From Echiichthys vipera (taxonomy: Eukaryota > Chordata > Actinopteri > Perciformes > Trachinidae), in contig OY829645.1 of NCBI GenBank assembly GCA_963691815.1, positions 47,198,522 to 47,262,521 of the forward strand: DNA of 64,000 nucleotides. Direction: 5' to 3'. A program made the translations under genes and the position numbers. This document shows, piece after piece, positions 10,728 to 23,860 of this stretch. The notes beneath the pieces were generated by a model. The model did no database searches, was not told the DNA's origin, and worked only from the letters and a program-made list of their open reading frames with translations. Positions within the stretch are counted from its first letter, which is position 1; every line of letters begins with the position of its first letter.

Positions 10728-12265
10728 AGTTGGATCGCATCCATGACTTTAATATGCAATCCCTTCTCGGTTTGTCATGGTTTTGTTTCTGAAAGTGTAG
10801 CACTCTGATTTTATTACTCTGACTTATTCGTCAAACTAATTGTTTTAAGTTGGAAAATAATGGTTTTGTAAAATGCCCTCACATCTCATGAGAATGTATT
10901 CAACCTTCAGATTTATTTTTCTGGAAAACGTCTCTGTGTGTCCAGTGATCTTCCTCACTGGTGCGAAATAATCCCATCTCCCCATCGTACCTGATCTTCC
11001 TATATAATTATCTGTTTGGAAATCTATCCAATCCCCCACCCGCTCTTTCCCCCCTCTCCATTGCTCACTTGTCATCCCATCCTCCCATTTATCCTGTTTC
11101 TCTCATCTCCAATTGCCATTTCTGAGTCTGGCACTGACAGCTCTATCTGCTCCTGTCGGAGTTACAAAGGGATTTTACCAGTCGGCTAATCCACCTATCT
11201 TCACATCTGTGGATGTATGACATTGTGACACTCAATGGGAGCCGGGATTCAAAACCACCCTCTCTTATCCTTAAACAAAAGTAATGTTTTCAAAACTTAC
11301 AGAATGATCTTGAAGATTTCAGTCATGAGATGAAATTTTACTTTTCATGCAAGGAACTATGTATCGGCAAAATCCCATATTTAACCACATATTTGAAAAC
11401 TAATCAACCCTCATGCACAAACAAGCACCAGATGCAGATAATGAGATACAGTACTTGCACTGTTAATACTGTTTTAATTTAACTTACTTTGCTCAAAGCT
11501 GTTGTTTCCTTAATGGGGCATTTAAATATTCTGCCTGTCATTAAACGGGCCACTTGGCATGCAGACTCATGACAGAATTAAGCTTGTGTATGCATCAACT
11601 GCAGAAAAACACTTGATCTGCAATCTAACAAAAACAAGTAGTGTGATAACTTTTATCATGCAGCAATGAGAATAACAGCTGACAGGTTTAGCTGAACTCC
11701 AGGGTAAAAGATGGACTCTGGCTGGAAACAACCAGCCATCTGCAACATTTTCATGAAACTTATTCACAAATATATTCACATTTTTCTTTCCCACTTCTAG
11801 CTTTTGTCAGTTTGATCATGGTTGGGGCAGTTTAGAGTCTTCTCAAAGACAGCAGGGTAAAAAAAAATGTGACGTTTGTGTGTGTCTGTCTGTCAACGAC
11901 TCATACTTCTCTACACTCAAATCTAAAGCTATCCAGTTGCAGCTCTCTCTCAATTAACGCTGCGAAAAATGTAGTTATTTACACTGGCTGTCAATCACCC
12001 TGTCAATGTGTTATTATCGCTTTGTGCCATTTTTCATTTCTCCAACCCTACCTCGCTGCTTCCTGCCCGCCCACAAATCACAAATGCAATCAAGTCGGCC
12101 CCGACAAGAGCCCTCGAATCACCGCCAGCAACCGAAAAGCGGACGGGATATTTAACCCCTGTACCCATCAACAGCCACTTGACACACACACACAGAATTA
12201 ATGCTATACTGCTGTGACATGCTATAATTCAGAAGTCTATTACTGATTTTAAACCAGGCATGATA
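10728..12265. other. no recognised feature
   Basis: AT-rich sequence with no repeat or exon that I recognise. Small frames such as 11869-12201 have no domain. The pyrimidine-rich stretch 12008-12200 could be conserved non-coding DNA, but nothing in the sequence proves it. Confidence 0.4.
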
Positions 12266-12290
12266 GTGTGTGTGTGTGTGTGTGTGTGTG
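12266..12290. repeat. (GT)n microsatellite
   Basis: About 12 uninterrupted GT units. Confidence 0.95.
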
Positions 12291-12559
12291 TCACTGAATG
12301 GTAGGGTACTCTCTGATTAGTACTGATTTGTTTTCAGCCTCTCGAAGGAAAAATAAGAGGCAGCACTGACGAGCAGGCGTGCATACACACGAGTGAAAAC
12401 ACACACAGACGGAGAAAAATGTCAGAGACGCTCAACACAGTTCAAACATGCTTTTCTGTCAAGCTGTCAAATCTGAAAAAAATAACATCAACAGAAACTG
12501 AGAGGCAAATTTAGGACAAAGAAGCCTCAGGAGGAATGGATGTCTGCGAGAATGAAGGT

Positions 12560-12598
<39 letters not shown>

Positions 12599-13529
12599 TA
12601 AAAAAAGAAAGAATAAAAGTCTTAAAAGGAAGAGCGAGGACGGGCAGAGCTGTAAGGCTTTCTGCAACACGGTTTGGGTCCTGGATTGTCAGTCAGTGCA
12701 AACATCAACACAGCAAATGACAAGGTACACCCGCAAACACATACTGCACACACACACACACACACACAAACACACACCTTTACCATTGTTAGCTGTGCCC
12801 TGGCTAGCTGAACCTAAAACCTCACCATGGAGAGAACAAAAAGACTGTATATTTCATTTGGCTGTCAAACTTTCGCAACCCTGCAAAATGCCGAAGGAAA
12901 GTGGGGATTTGTGCAAAAAAAAAAAAGTGACAGAGAAAAGTTAAACTAAGGGGGAAAAAGACTCAATGAAGACAGCCTGATCTCAATTTCATACACTTGC
13001 ACACAGAGTAGAGGAAAGCAGGTAGGAAAGGGGGAAAAGGATGATGTATGAGAATGCTAAAAATGTACTGTGACACCCATAGGTGGTGGCAGAGGGGAGG
13101 ACCCAGAGGGTAGACGGACTGAATGATCAGTTGGCTGACACGTCCTGATCAGCTGAATTCAGGTAAGCACTGAAGTAGTTTTCTCAGGTTTGACTGTAGA
13201 AGTGTGTGGACGCCTTTCTTTCACCCAGCATTTACCCCCCGCAGCCCAGACAGTGTGTAGAAATGAACTTCTCATAATTATTATTATACAACGCGTTTGA
13301 AGACATTAATAGGCCTTTACAGACCCGGGGTTCACCCACGCAAGTGTTCTCACATGTGCCCTATTAGACCTCTTCTCAGGGCTGTGTGGGCGGGTGCAGA
13401 CTGTGCTTGACTGACATCTCCCTCACTCTCCATTTGACAGGACAACTTCGTTTGTTGCAATTCATCTGATGAGTTTTGGTGACACATAATTGGATAGCTC
13501 ATGTATCACCACTTCATTGCTTTTGATCA
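12291..13529. other. mostly unannotated, with short GA and CA tracts
   Basis: Contains (GA)n at 12564-12595 and (CA)n at 12747-12768. The 134-codon frame 12540-12944 is open only because it crosses these tracts and is not considered coding. Confidence 0.55.
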
Positions 13530-14205
13530 TTGCTTCATTCGCGTCTATCGCAGCTAGCAGCCGAGGCGGCTAGCTAATTGAAGCTAACCTCCGGCTCAGC
13601 CTACTCTTCTGTTGTGCTAAATGGAAATTTATGCTAGTGCTAACAGAGATCTGAATGCTTTTAATGCTTCTCAGAGGAAGTGTGTCGTCGTGTTGTAGTG
13701 AGATCAGGCCGTCAGTGATTTAACCTCCGAAGCTGTTCAGGCTGCTGCCCTGTCTCCCCCTCATTTTCACTCTGCACTGACGGCTTTCTTCTTCTTCTTC
13801 TTCTTCTTCTTCTTCTTCTCCTTCTTCTTGGTGGAATATGTGTCTAAAGGCACGTCGCTGCCATCCACAGTTATACCCAGACTGCAACAATAGGCTTTGG
13901 TGAACCCGGTGAGCCCCTGGATGTCTCAGGAGAACTTTGATAACGCTTGCCGCAATCTCAACACTGGCTGTTGCAGCGCGATTTCGCCTGAAAAGTTCAA
14001 TATTTTCAACTTTATTTGCATCATTTCAGACGCTTCAGACGCTCCAGATACACCATACGCTTCATTCACGCTTCAGCTTGTCGTGCCAGACGCTCCATTC
14101 GCGCCGCCTTTGCCTTGATCGCGTCATTGCGTCATTTACATTGATTTTCAATGTAGAGTTGTCGCTAAATTTACTTCTATCGCCTTTGGTGTGACCGCCC
14201 CATTA
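13530..14205 (-). repeat. interspersed repeat family X, copy 1
   Basis: Sections match the reverse complement of 61400-61964. They include GTCAGTGATTTAACCTCCG (13713 on), TGACGGCTTTCTTCTTCTTC (13777 on) and a GCAGCTAGCAGCCG-type end near 13553. The other end reads CTTCTATCGCCTTTGGTGTG at about 14174-14193, complementary to the GTGATCACACC...GCGATAGAAG terminus of copy 2. The ends look like the inverted repeats of a non-autonomous DNA transposon, but I could not fix a target duplication, so the class is open. A second terminus-like block in direct orientation begins at 14208. Confidence 0.5.
13787..13829. repeat. (CTT)n microsatellite inside repeat X
   Basis: About 14 CTT units with one CTC interruption. 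Copy 2 of the same repeat has only a short GAAGAAGAAGAA at the equivalent place, so the tract expanded here. Confidence 0.85.
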
Positions 14206-14255
14206 TGCTGCGATCACACCGCTTGTGATGGACTCGATAGAAGCAATGTGATTAA

Positions 14256-15913
14256 CAGAACTACTGTAAGCCAAACCAAAAAATTTTTCTGATTGTAACC
14301 AAGTCATTCTGGTGCCTTAACTGGACATTCACCTTCAGTTGCCTAAACACCATGGTCATGTCATTACACAAACTCATATGTCATAAATTATACAAATTGT
14401 TGTGCCTGAGATATCGATACTTTGGAATATTCCAAGGCAATCTTACTCTCAACTCATCAAGAACGCCCTACACTTCAAACTATGACGCACCTCTAACCCT
14501 ATAGCGTCAGTTTTGCATGTGGCATGATACAAAGAGCGACAAAGTCTGCATACGGATGAGTTTGGGGTGCATGGGTGGGCCAAACAAACGCAGGACTGTC
14601 CTCCAGGAGACCGCTGTGCATGTCCTGTGTGAAACTTATTTTCGCATAAATGCGTGAGTTAATCTTACGTAACGTACTGTGGTTAAGGTTGAATTTGGAG
14701 AATGAGCAGAACACCGCCATCTAGTGTCTCAAGCTTGTACAACAACAAAAAATAATTCCATCAGTCGGGTTGCCATGTTCGTTGCCAAGTAGCCAACAGG
14801 AGACCGGAGTCTGTTTGAGCCTGTTTGAACCCATCACCTCCTGCAAATCGCGCCGCAACTTAGCTGCATAACATGAAAGTTAGCTTACCGATCAAGGAGA
14901 AACGTAGCAATTTGGACGTGCGTTTTAATGCCTTTGAAGTCCTTTATCTCAGTCCATCGAGTTAATGCTTGGCCAATATTGACTCTCGTTTTTGCCCGTC
15001 TCCAGTCTATCAGCTGCTGAGACAAATAACGCCCCCTTCGCTTCAACCAATTCCAGCCTACAGTAGCTGCAACGGACAACAGACAACCCTGGCAACCTGT
15101 AATGCCGGCTGCTATTGGCTGGTACAATGTAAACAAAACACGACGGAAAGTCGTTGTCAAACCTGTCAAAAAAACGTTCAAATATTAATTCAGACTAAAT
15201 ATATATTTTATGGAAAAGTAATGCTTTCATTCTGTTCCTTTCAAAATGTCCCATGGGTGAATTTTATGTTTTAAATATAGCTTTTAATAAAGATTCAACA
15301 CATTCAGCTTTTAACTTGCCAACTGTACGTTATGTACCTGACTCTATGTACTGAGCCTCACTCAGTGCCGGATCATACCCTCTACATACCCTGATGTCTC
15401 CCTGTGTACCTGGCCTCTTGTGTCCACTCATCGTGTGAGTTTCTATCTAGTTCTACGTGTTTTTCCTTTGTGTTTAAAGCACCTTTTGTAAATAAGTTTT
15501 ATTAAATTTGTTAATACCGTCTCCTGAGTTCCGTGTCTGCGTTTGGGTCCCCTCCTCCGTGTATTCTCCATCATCACACATGACAACGTCAACCATTTGT
15601 TTCACAACATGTGCCTTTCGCTTGTCCACTCCAATGGGACGCATTGATAAACTATAAAATTACTATAAACTACTCATCATTGATCATGTTTGCCACCATA
15701 ATTATTATCATTTTCATATTCTATAACCTTAGCTGTGCTTGTTTCTACTATTTTGTTGTATTAACTGTCTTAACATATACGTTATATTCACATTACTATA
15801 AATATTATTATAGTTACTGTTAGGCTTTGCTTGCATCTCTGGAAGTGTGTCTGTCTCTCTCTGTCCATCTGGGTGTCTTTTCTCTCTCTCTCTCTCCTTT
15901 TCTTTCTCCCCAA
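14256..15913. other. no recognised feature
   Basis: AT-rich sequence. The part 14470-14720 and the GC-richer part 14760-15170 resemble interspersed repeats in tone but have no second copy in this window, so I do not name them. Confidence 0.4.
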
Positions 15914-16131
15914 CCGGTGCAGACAGATGTGCGTCCTCCACAGAGCTGGGTCTGTCTGACGTTCCTGTCTGTTATAGGGAAGGTTCTCAACGCCACCGTA
16001 CTCTACGGGGGAATTGTTGGGTCTGTGTAAATCATAAATAAGTCACAGAGTGTGGTCTTTACCTACTCTGTAAAGTGTCCTGAGATAACTTTTGTTATGA
16101 TTCGACACTATAAATAAAATTGAATTGAATT
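15914..16131 (+). mobile_element. L2-type LINE 3' end, truncated
   Basis: Sister copy of 4143-4371, with the same GTGCAGACAGATGTGCGTCC start and the same GAGATAACTTTTGTTATGAT stem-loop. It ends in ATAAATAAAATTGAATTGAA with a TTGAA repeat tail. The shared left boundary reflects the same truncation point or the start of a conserved 3' UTR block. Confidence 0.65.
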
Positions 16132-16480
16132 GTACAGCGCTGCATTTGCAAATGTAGAGCATCATTGATTGAATCATAGGGCCACTGACCTGGCTGCCAT
16201 ATGGAGTATTTGCACTTTTGGGACATGTAATGGTACATTTGAATATTCCTTTTTCCTTGAGAAGCCTTTCAGACAGGCAGAACAGAAGGCTTTCCCCCCA
16301 AGACATCAGATCTCTTTTTCTTTGCTACCCATTTGTGTATTTTAATCAGTCAATCAACCGCTCACTGTCTCATGATGTATTCAACCCTTTTGAATTCTGA
16401 ACTGTGTTGATCAGACCTGTTAATTATACGGCAGGATGTCTGTGAAAAGACAAGAGTGTGAACTGTGTTGACTAGATCTC
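16132..16480. other. no recognised feature
   Basis: AT-rich spacer, no repeat or exon recognised. Confidence 0.4.
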
Positions 16481-16483
16481 TTA

Positions 16484-17090
16484 GGGCGCGCTCACACTAT
16501 CCTCCCGGACCGAGACCCGGACTTTAGGGTACTTGTCCCCCCTCCCTCTCCCCCCGCGCCCCAGCCCCGTTTGTACTCACACTACCAGGGCCTCGGCCAA
16601 TACTTCTTGCTGTCCATACGCCTTCAAGCCGTAACACGTCACACGCATTGATCGCGTGTGTGGCTTTGTTTACAAATCTTTCCGTAGACCTCGGAGTTTT
16701 TGTGCGTCTTGTCGACTGTTTTTGAATCTTTTCATCGACCAAATCTGCAGTAAACACTCCACCTCCGCATCACACCAACATGAACCTTTCACCGCCATTG
16801 TTGTTGTTGTTAAATGTCCGCGCATGGTCCGTCCTTCTATTTACATGTCCGAACAGGCGGACATAACGCTACTGCCGTAGGGCTCGTGCTCGTGCTCGTA
16901 CACGTGCGCACGCTCGTGCTCGTACATGTGCAAACGGCTCCGCTAAAGCCCACCTCTTTCAAGCGGGCCGTGGCGGCCCAGCTGGCCCCAGTTGAGCGCG
17001 GAGCGGGTGCGCTCACACTACTTAAAGGTACTAGACTTTAGCTGAAAAACCGGTTTTGGCCGCGGCCAAAAGGATAGTGTGAGCACGCTC
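16484..17090 (-). mobile_element. PIF/Harbinger-type non-autonomous element, complete
   Basis: A 607-bp copy with TTA on both sides (16481-16483, 17091-17093). The ends are GGGCGCGCTCACACTATCC and GGATAGTGTGAGCACGCTC. The Myb-like fragment is on the minus strand near 16680-16800 and is frameshifted. An internal CGTGCTCGTACACGTGCGCA repeat occurs at 16887-16930. Confidence 0.85.
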
Positions 17091-17093
17091 TTA

Positions 17094-18429
<1,336 letters not shown>

Positions 18430-18594
18430 CTCATCTCATCTCATCTCATCTTCAGCCTCTTATCCGGGGTCGGGTCCCGGGGGCAGCAGCTTTAGCAGGG
18501 GACCCCAAACTTCCCTTTCCCGGGCCACATTAACCAGCTCTAACTGGGGGATCCTGAGGCGTTCCCAGGCCAGTGTGGAGATCTAATCTCTCCA
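18430..18594 (-). mobile_element. RTE-like LINE, short 3' end
   Basis: Only the last 165 bp: a CTCATCTCATCTCATCTCAT tail (five GATGA units on the minus strand), the CCGGGACCCGACCCCGGATA-type 3' end and part of the final coding segment. It stops abruptly inside CTAATCTCTCCA. Confidence 0.8.
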
Positions 18595-19020
18595 GTTTAA
18601 TTGTTTCAGTATCGGTATTGAGATATTTAAGGCAGGTATCGTACCAAAGTCATAATTTTGGTATCTTGACAACACTACAATGAATATTAGCAGCATCATC
18701 CACATAAATTGGTTCGACAAATTAGTTTCTGAGCAAATTGGTTCGCTAGAAAATCCCAAAACTTCACTGTGTGAGCGGTACATGTGTTGCGTCGGTTGGT
18801 TAATTATGACAAGCAACAACTCGGAGTAATTTTCACACAGAAAGAAATAAAGAAGATAAAGCTGCAAACAAGACAGCACTATCATTAGAAGTCAAATTCA
18901 GCTTATTACTTTTCTTTTTTTGATGATACTGAACTTGATAAACATCCAGCTATGCAACCATTTCGTAGGATAACATCCACATTATGTTGCTGACCTTTTT
19001 ATACGATATATGAACCTTTT
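18595..19020. other. no confident feature
   Basis: AT-rich. The stretch 18610-18680 (CAGTATCGGTATTGAGATAT region) resembles a common fish repeat but is single-copy here. Confidence 0.35.
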
Positions 19021-19256
19021 GGGCTACACTGTGGTGTAGTGGTTAGCACTGTCGCCTCACAGCGAGATGGTTCCAGGTTTGAATCCTGGTTTGGGCCCTT
19101 CTGTGTGGAGTTTGCATGTTGTCCCCGTGTCTGCGTGGGTTTTCTCCGGGTTCTCCGGTTTCCTCCCACAGTCCAAAGACGTGCAGGTGTTCGGTTCATT
19201 GATGACTCTAAATCACCCGTAGGTGTGAATGGTTGTCTGTCTCTGTTCGTCTCTAT
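19021..19256 (+). mobile_element. V-SINE-like SINE, 5' part (interrupted by Harbinger)
   Basis: The best tRNA-like head in the window: TGTGGTGTAGTGGTTAGCAC as an A-box region and GGTTTGAATCCTGG as a B-box region, followed by the complete central domain. These are internal pol III promoter elements by homology to tRNA-derived SINEs. The copy breaks after TCTCTAT at 19256 and resumes with GTGTCCTGTGATAAACTGG at 19865. Confidence 0.85.
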
Positions 19257-19861
19257 GAGCGTGATCACACTGTCCTTTTGGCCGCGGCCAAAACCGTTTT
19301 TTCAGCTAAAGTCTAGTACCTTTAAGTAGTGTGAGCGCACCCGCTCCGCGCTCAACTGGGGCCAGCTGGCCCTCCACGGCCCGCTTGAAATAGGTGGGCT
19401 TTAGCGGAGCCGTTTGCACATGTACGAGCACGAGCGTGCGCACGTGTACGAGCACGAGCCCTACGGCAGTAGCGTTATGTCCGCCTGTTCGGACATGTAA
19501 ATAGAAGGACGGACCATGCGCGGATATTTAACAACAACAACAACAATGGCGGCGAAAGGTTCACGTTGGTGTGATGCGGAGGTGGAGTGTTTACTGCAGA
19601 TTTGGTCGGATGAAAATATTCAAAAACAGTCGACAAGACGCACAAAAACTCAGAGGTCTGTGGAAATTGTAAACAAAGCCACACACGCGCGATCAATGCG
19701 TGTAACGTGTTACGGCGTGATGGCGTATGGACAGCAAGAAGCATTGGCCGAGGCCCAGGCAATGTGAGTACAAACGGGGCTGGGGCGCGGGGGGGAGAGG
19801 GAGGGGGGACAAGTACCCTAAAGTCCGGGTTGTGGTCCGGGAGGACAGTGTGATCACGCTC
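19257..19861 (+). mobile_element. PIF/Harbinger-type element inserted in a SINE
   Basis: The 605-bp element carries terminal repeats GAGCGTGATCACACTGTCC and GGACAGTGTGATCACGCTC, a variant of the family end. The 3-bp flanks TAT (left) and TTA (right) differ, so the duplication has mutated. The plus-strand frame 19516-19767 starts MRGYLTTTTTMAAKGSRW and continues CDAEVECLLQIW before frameshifting away from the Myb-like fold. The GAGGGAGGGGGGAC region near the right end is shared with the 16, 41, 53 and 58 kb copies. Confidence 0.85.
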
Positions 19862-19864
19862 TTA

Positions 19865-19980
19865 GTGTCCTGTGATAAACTGGCGTCCTGTCCAGGGTGG
19901 ACCCCGCCTCACGCCCGATGTCAGCTGGGATCGGCTCCAGCACCCCCGCGACCCCGACCCCGGGAGAATGAATGAATGAA
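19865..19980 (+). mobile_element. V-SINE-like SINE, 3' part
   Basis: Continues the SINE from 19256 through GATGTCAGCTGGGATCGGCT and CCCCGCGACCCCGACCCCGG to a GAATGAATGAATGAA tail. The tail has lost the usual ATAAGCGGTTGAAGAT block. Confidence 0.85.
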
Positions 19981-20655
19981 TTAACCTTTGATGAAATACG
20001 TGACCCAGTGAATATTGGACATCAGATCAAAAACCCAACTTCAATGGGATGTTCATGACCCCGTGTATCTGCTGGATGGTACTGGTCTTTCTTTGCTTGC
20101 ATGTTAATGCTAACTTGATAGGATAGTGATAAGCTGTTTTATGTCAGTCTGAGGCTTTCTGCCCCAAAGTGGTCATAGATCTCTTTAATAATAGCTTTAG
20201 ATAATAATGACCTTCACTAAAACTGCAACAACCTTGTAAGACTACTCTTCAGTCTCCACATATGTCCAGGAAATTGCCTTTCAGAATAAATGAGAGAATT
20301 AAACTCCCCCTACCTTTGTGTCAGTCTGTGAGTTGTCTCTGTCCTTGTCTCCTTTTTTTTTTTGTTAGGTTTCTTTCACAGTCTCCGTCTCTTTCCCTCT
20401 ATCTCTCTGGATGCTTGTCCCTTTGCCTCTTTTGTGTCTTTTTCCATTTACATGGTTGTGTGAAGTCTTTCTTTGTATTCTGCAGTGAGTGCGGGCTATC
20501 TCTCAGTCTTCTTGAGCCTCCTGTCAAGCACTATCTCACTTTCACTTTGTCTGCATTTTAAGAAGTGACTCCATTTTTGTCTCGTCTCACCTTTTCTTAT
20601 ATCTCTGTCTCTTATAACGGAAGAAAAACTTCCTCTTATTGTGTTCTATAGCAAC
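19981..20655. other. no recognised feature
   Basis: Pyrimidine-rich around 20340-20560 with a T10 run; no coding signature. Confidence 0.4.
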
Positions 20656-21392
20656 TACTGTATTTTCCGCACTATAGGTGCACCACATTATAAGGCGCAC
20701 CTTCAATGAATCTCTTATTTTGAAACTTTTTTCACATATAAGGCGCACCACATTATAAGGCGCATAGAACAGACGCTACAGTCGAGGCTGGGGTTACGTT
20801 AAGGACCGCCTCTAAACTCACTGATGTTAAGTTGGCGTGTTATCGCTGTTGCCTTCAGTGGAACAGTGATTGTACGGACTCTTCTACTCGCTGCTCTCTG
20901 TTCAACAACCCACTGTTGGAGTTTGTCCTCCAGCTGCAGCCGTCTCGCTCTGTTCCCTCTAAACTCTGTTCAGTCTTCTTTACTTGGCGCAGGTCGTCTT
21001 GTTGCTTCCTCCACTTCGGCACCATTGATTGGTTCATGTTAAACTCTCTGGCTGCTGCTCTATTCCCGTGTTCTACTGCGTGACTAATGGCCTTGAGTTG
21101 AAACTCTGCGTCGTAAGCGTGTCTCTTAACAGGAGCCATTTTGGGCTCTTTACACAAACACACACATGGAAATGAAACGGCACGCTTCACGCAGTCGTAT
21201 ATCTCAACATGCACCGCGCGTTACTTCTTCTACGGGGGAAAATAGAGTCTGCGGCTGCTCACCGTAGTTGCGAGACCTGTCGTGGCTCAATATTGGTCCA
21301 TATATAAGGAGCACCGGATTAAAAGGCGCACTGTCAGCTTTGGAGACATTTGAAGGTTTTTAGGTGAAACTTATAGTGCGGAGAATACGGTA
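20656..21392 (-). mobile_element. pogo-type element with HTH frame, second copy
   Basis: TACTGTATTTTCCGCACTAT at the left and the complement of TACCGTATTCTCCGCACTAT at the right. It is longer at the left than the 10 kb copy because it retains an extra pair of ATAAGGCGCACCACATTATA repeats. The minus-strand frame 20855-21214 (119 residues) is nearly the same as the 10 kb frame, with only about five replacements visible, including KTEQSLEG for KTKQSSEG. The frame ends without any DDE domain. Confidence 0.85.
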
Positions 21393-21970
21393 CTCTTACC
21401 CTTCCACTCTTTGTCATCCCAATTTTCTCTCCGTTCCGTCTTCATGACTGAGATTTCACCATTTGGTTTAACTATCACAATCACATAGTTTGCATATTTC
21501 TTTTTTATGCCTGCATGGGTCACGGTGTGTCTCTTACTATTTGACAGTGTATTAATGTGCCTACGCAGGCACACGACAGCACGCACACGACATATGTGAC
21601 AAATCGAGCTCTGTACTATAAACACACACATAGGTTCAAACACACATTTTGATTAGGGTTTCATATGTGGATGATGATGACGTTAACAGATGGTGATTTG
21701 TTTAAATATTTATACATTTCTCTCAATCATCCTCTACCTCTCTCTCCCTCCGTGTGTTTTATTCTGTCTCACCATCGTCACTCTTCGCTCTCCTAACTCT
21801 AACTCCCCCCTCTTCACTCTCTCTCTGATCATTTTTCACGTTCCAGATCGTGGCCGTGTTGATGGGTGCTCAAAACATCGACTGGCTTTGATGTTTGATG
21901 CTTGCTGCTCATGTGAGTTTGTCTCGCTCAGCCTGGGGTTTGAAGGTAATAAGAGGTATGAGGTATGAGA
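21393..21970. other. no recognised feature
   Basis: No repeat family or exon recognised. Confidence 0.4.
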
Positions 21971-21991
21971 GTGTGTGTGTGTGTGTGTGTT

Positions 21992-22024
<33 letters not shown>
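21971..22024. repeat. (GT)n microsatellite, interrupted
   Basis: GT-rich for 54 bp with TTGTGCG interruptions in the middle. Confidence 0.9.
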
Positions 22025-22149
22025 TTCCAGGTTTGCAAAAAATCTAGATTTATTGTTATTTTCCAGCCAGAGCTCATCTATAAACCAGAGGTGCGCTTTT
22101 GTTCCATTTCCTACATATTCTTTACGGCCAGTTTACACATCCAAGTTAA

Positions 22150-22713
22150 CCCTCCTGTTCTCCTAAGGCTCAATTTGACCCCATTTAATGGTTAAAATCT
22201 CTAAATAATGTCATTTTTTGTTGTTTTTTTTGCTTTATATTTATGACTTTTCCTCATTTTATGGGGACAACTCATAAAAAACCTAAAATTATCATGATTA
22301 TATATATTTTTTATTGTTCTTATCGTACATGTATTTGTCGCATCGGTGTTCCTTTGGGTCAGTTTGATCATCTGGATGATTTAATCATTATTATTATTGT
22401 TTATTTTACAATTCAAATATCATATGAGGTCAAATTCATGCTGCTGTCGTTGATAACGGACGTTACTTTCATTCCAGATGTTACAAATAACACAAAATAG
22501 CACTTAAAATAACAGACTTACTTTAAAATACACAGACAGAAATCCCTCCATGCAGTTTAACATCAGTGATATTTTTCATTTTGTTAAATAAAAACATAAA
22601 GTACCCGACTTCACTTGAGTCACACATTGATTATGATCATTTTCGAGGTGTTTAACGGTCAAATTGACCCCTAGAATAAATGGTTTTAGTCAAATTTGAG
22701 GGCAACAGGAGGG
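22150..22713. mobile_element. piggyBac-type MITE, complete
   Basis: 564 bp between exact TTAA duplications (22146-22149, 22714-22717), the piggyBac target. The ends are CCCTCCTGTTCTCC and GGCAACAGGAGGG. Each end also carries a near-palindromic inner motif, ATTTGACCCCATTT at the left and GGTCAAATTGACCCC at the right. The interior is AT-rich and encodes nothing recognisable. The 24986 and 54505 copies are the same family in the opposite orientation. Confidence 0.85.
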
Positions 22714-22717
22714 TTAA

Positions 22718-23860
22718 AGACCTCTCAAGAATTCAGACAGTGAGATTATTATATCTGTATGTATGAGACGAGCCCATCCACGTCTATAACTTGTCACAGT
22801 ATGTGGATTACGTCAATACAGAGATGATGAAAGAAGAAGTTAACAAAACACTCATTCCAATCCAATCACGCCTAACCCCCGAGATCCATAAACCGTCACA
22901 ACTATGGACTATATGTCAACGATGTCTAAATGGAGGTGATGAAAGAGAGATGGAGCGAGCGATGCTGCCAATCCAATCTTGTCAGATCTACAAGCTGGGG
23001 GTTACGCTCTATGACAACCGTATCAACGGCATCAATACCATGGAGGTGAGGCGAGAGGATGATATGATAACTGTGTTGAAAATGGAGGCAAAGAGGCAAA
23101 AGCAGGAGGCTCATTTTCTCTTGAATACATGTTAATGCTGTACCCAAACTGGGGGCAAACGTCTAAAACGTGGCTTTGAATTAACATTTTTCTAATTTGA
23201 CTACGGCAAAACAGCTTGTTTACCCAGTAGACCTGTTATTCTTTATGCTACTTTATAAAAAAAAGCCCTCCGCTGTCCAGTATGAGTACATCAGCAGACG
23301 TGACATCATGAAGACAAAATGACTAAGAGCTAGAGACAAGACAGGAGACTGACACACAATTTGTTCTTGTCCTGCCTTATCAGATCTATAGTGGTCAGGG
23401 CAGCGTGCAGTCGATAACGCGCCTATAATGAGAATGGCTTATGGGACATGATGGCTATTGCCCTCGACAACCACCGCCCGCACCGATAGATGAGGCAGAT
23501 AACTGACATGAGGCATAAATACGGGGAGAGAGACGGACAGGCATAGTGATCATACCCGTTCAATCGCATCAGATCTTTGGTGTGGCGAGCAGTGGCTGCG
23601 GCTGACAGAGCTCTCTCTCCACCATCACTTCTGAAATGTCAAACAATGATGGGAAAAACGAGACAGAGCGAGAGAGATATGATGTATGGGAGCGATAATT
23701 GACATGACTGAGAGATAATGTATGATAGAGAGCAGGAAGAAGGGAGGAGTGTAGGATCATTGTGGGTGATATGTGAACGTAAGAGAGATAAGGGAGATCT
23801 TAACGACTGAACTAGGAAAGATTTATAGTAGTTTCTATGAGACAACAGGGAGATGGACAT
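22718..23860. other. unassigned, contains one unexplained frame
   Basis: No repeat recognised. It holds the 114-codon frame described separately. Around 23640-23790 it is AGAG-rich. Confidence 0.4.
22791..23135 (+). other. unrecognised 114-codon open frame
   Basis: The frame begins MSQYVDYVNTEMMKEEVNK and ends EAKRQKQEAHFLLNTC. It is strongly charged and does not overlap any repeat that I can identify, unlike nearly all other frames of this length in the window. It contains a loose internal duplication: TGATGAAAG followed about 55 bp later by CCAATCCAATC, twice. It has no recognised domain, Kozak context or splice evidence. It could be chance, part of an unknown element, or an unrecognised exon; chance is most likely. 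Confidence 0.15.

Noticed and set aside
12540..12944. 134-codon frame with lysine-rich segment
   Set aside because: It crosses GA and CA tracts and a poly(A) stretch, and no domain is visible.
22243..22500. Similar frames of 85-86 codons at 22243-22500 and 25199-25459
   Set aside because: They are the same interior segment of the piggyBac-type MITE in two orientations; no transposase motif.
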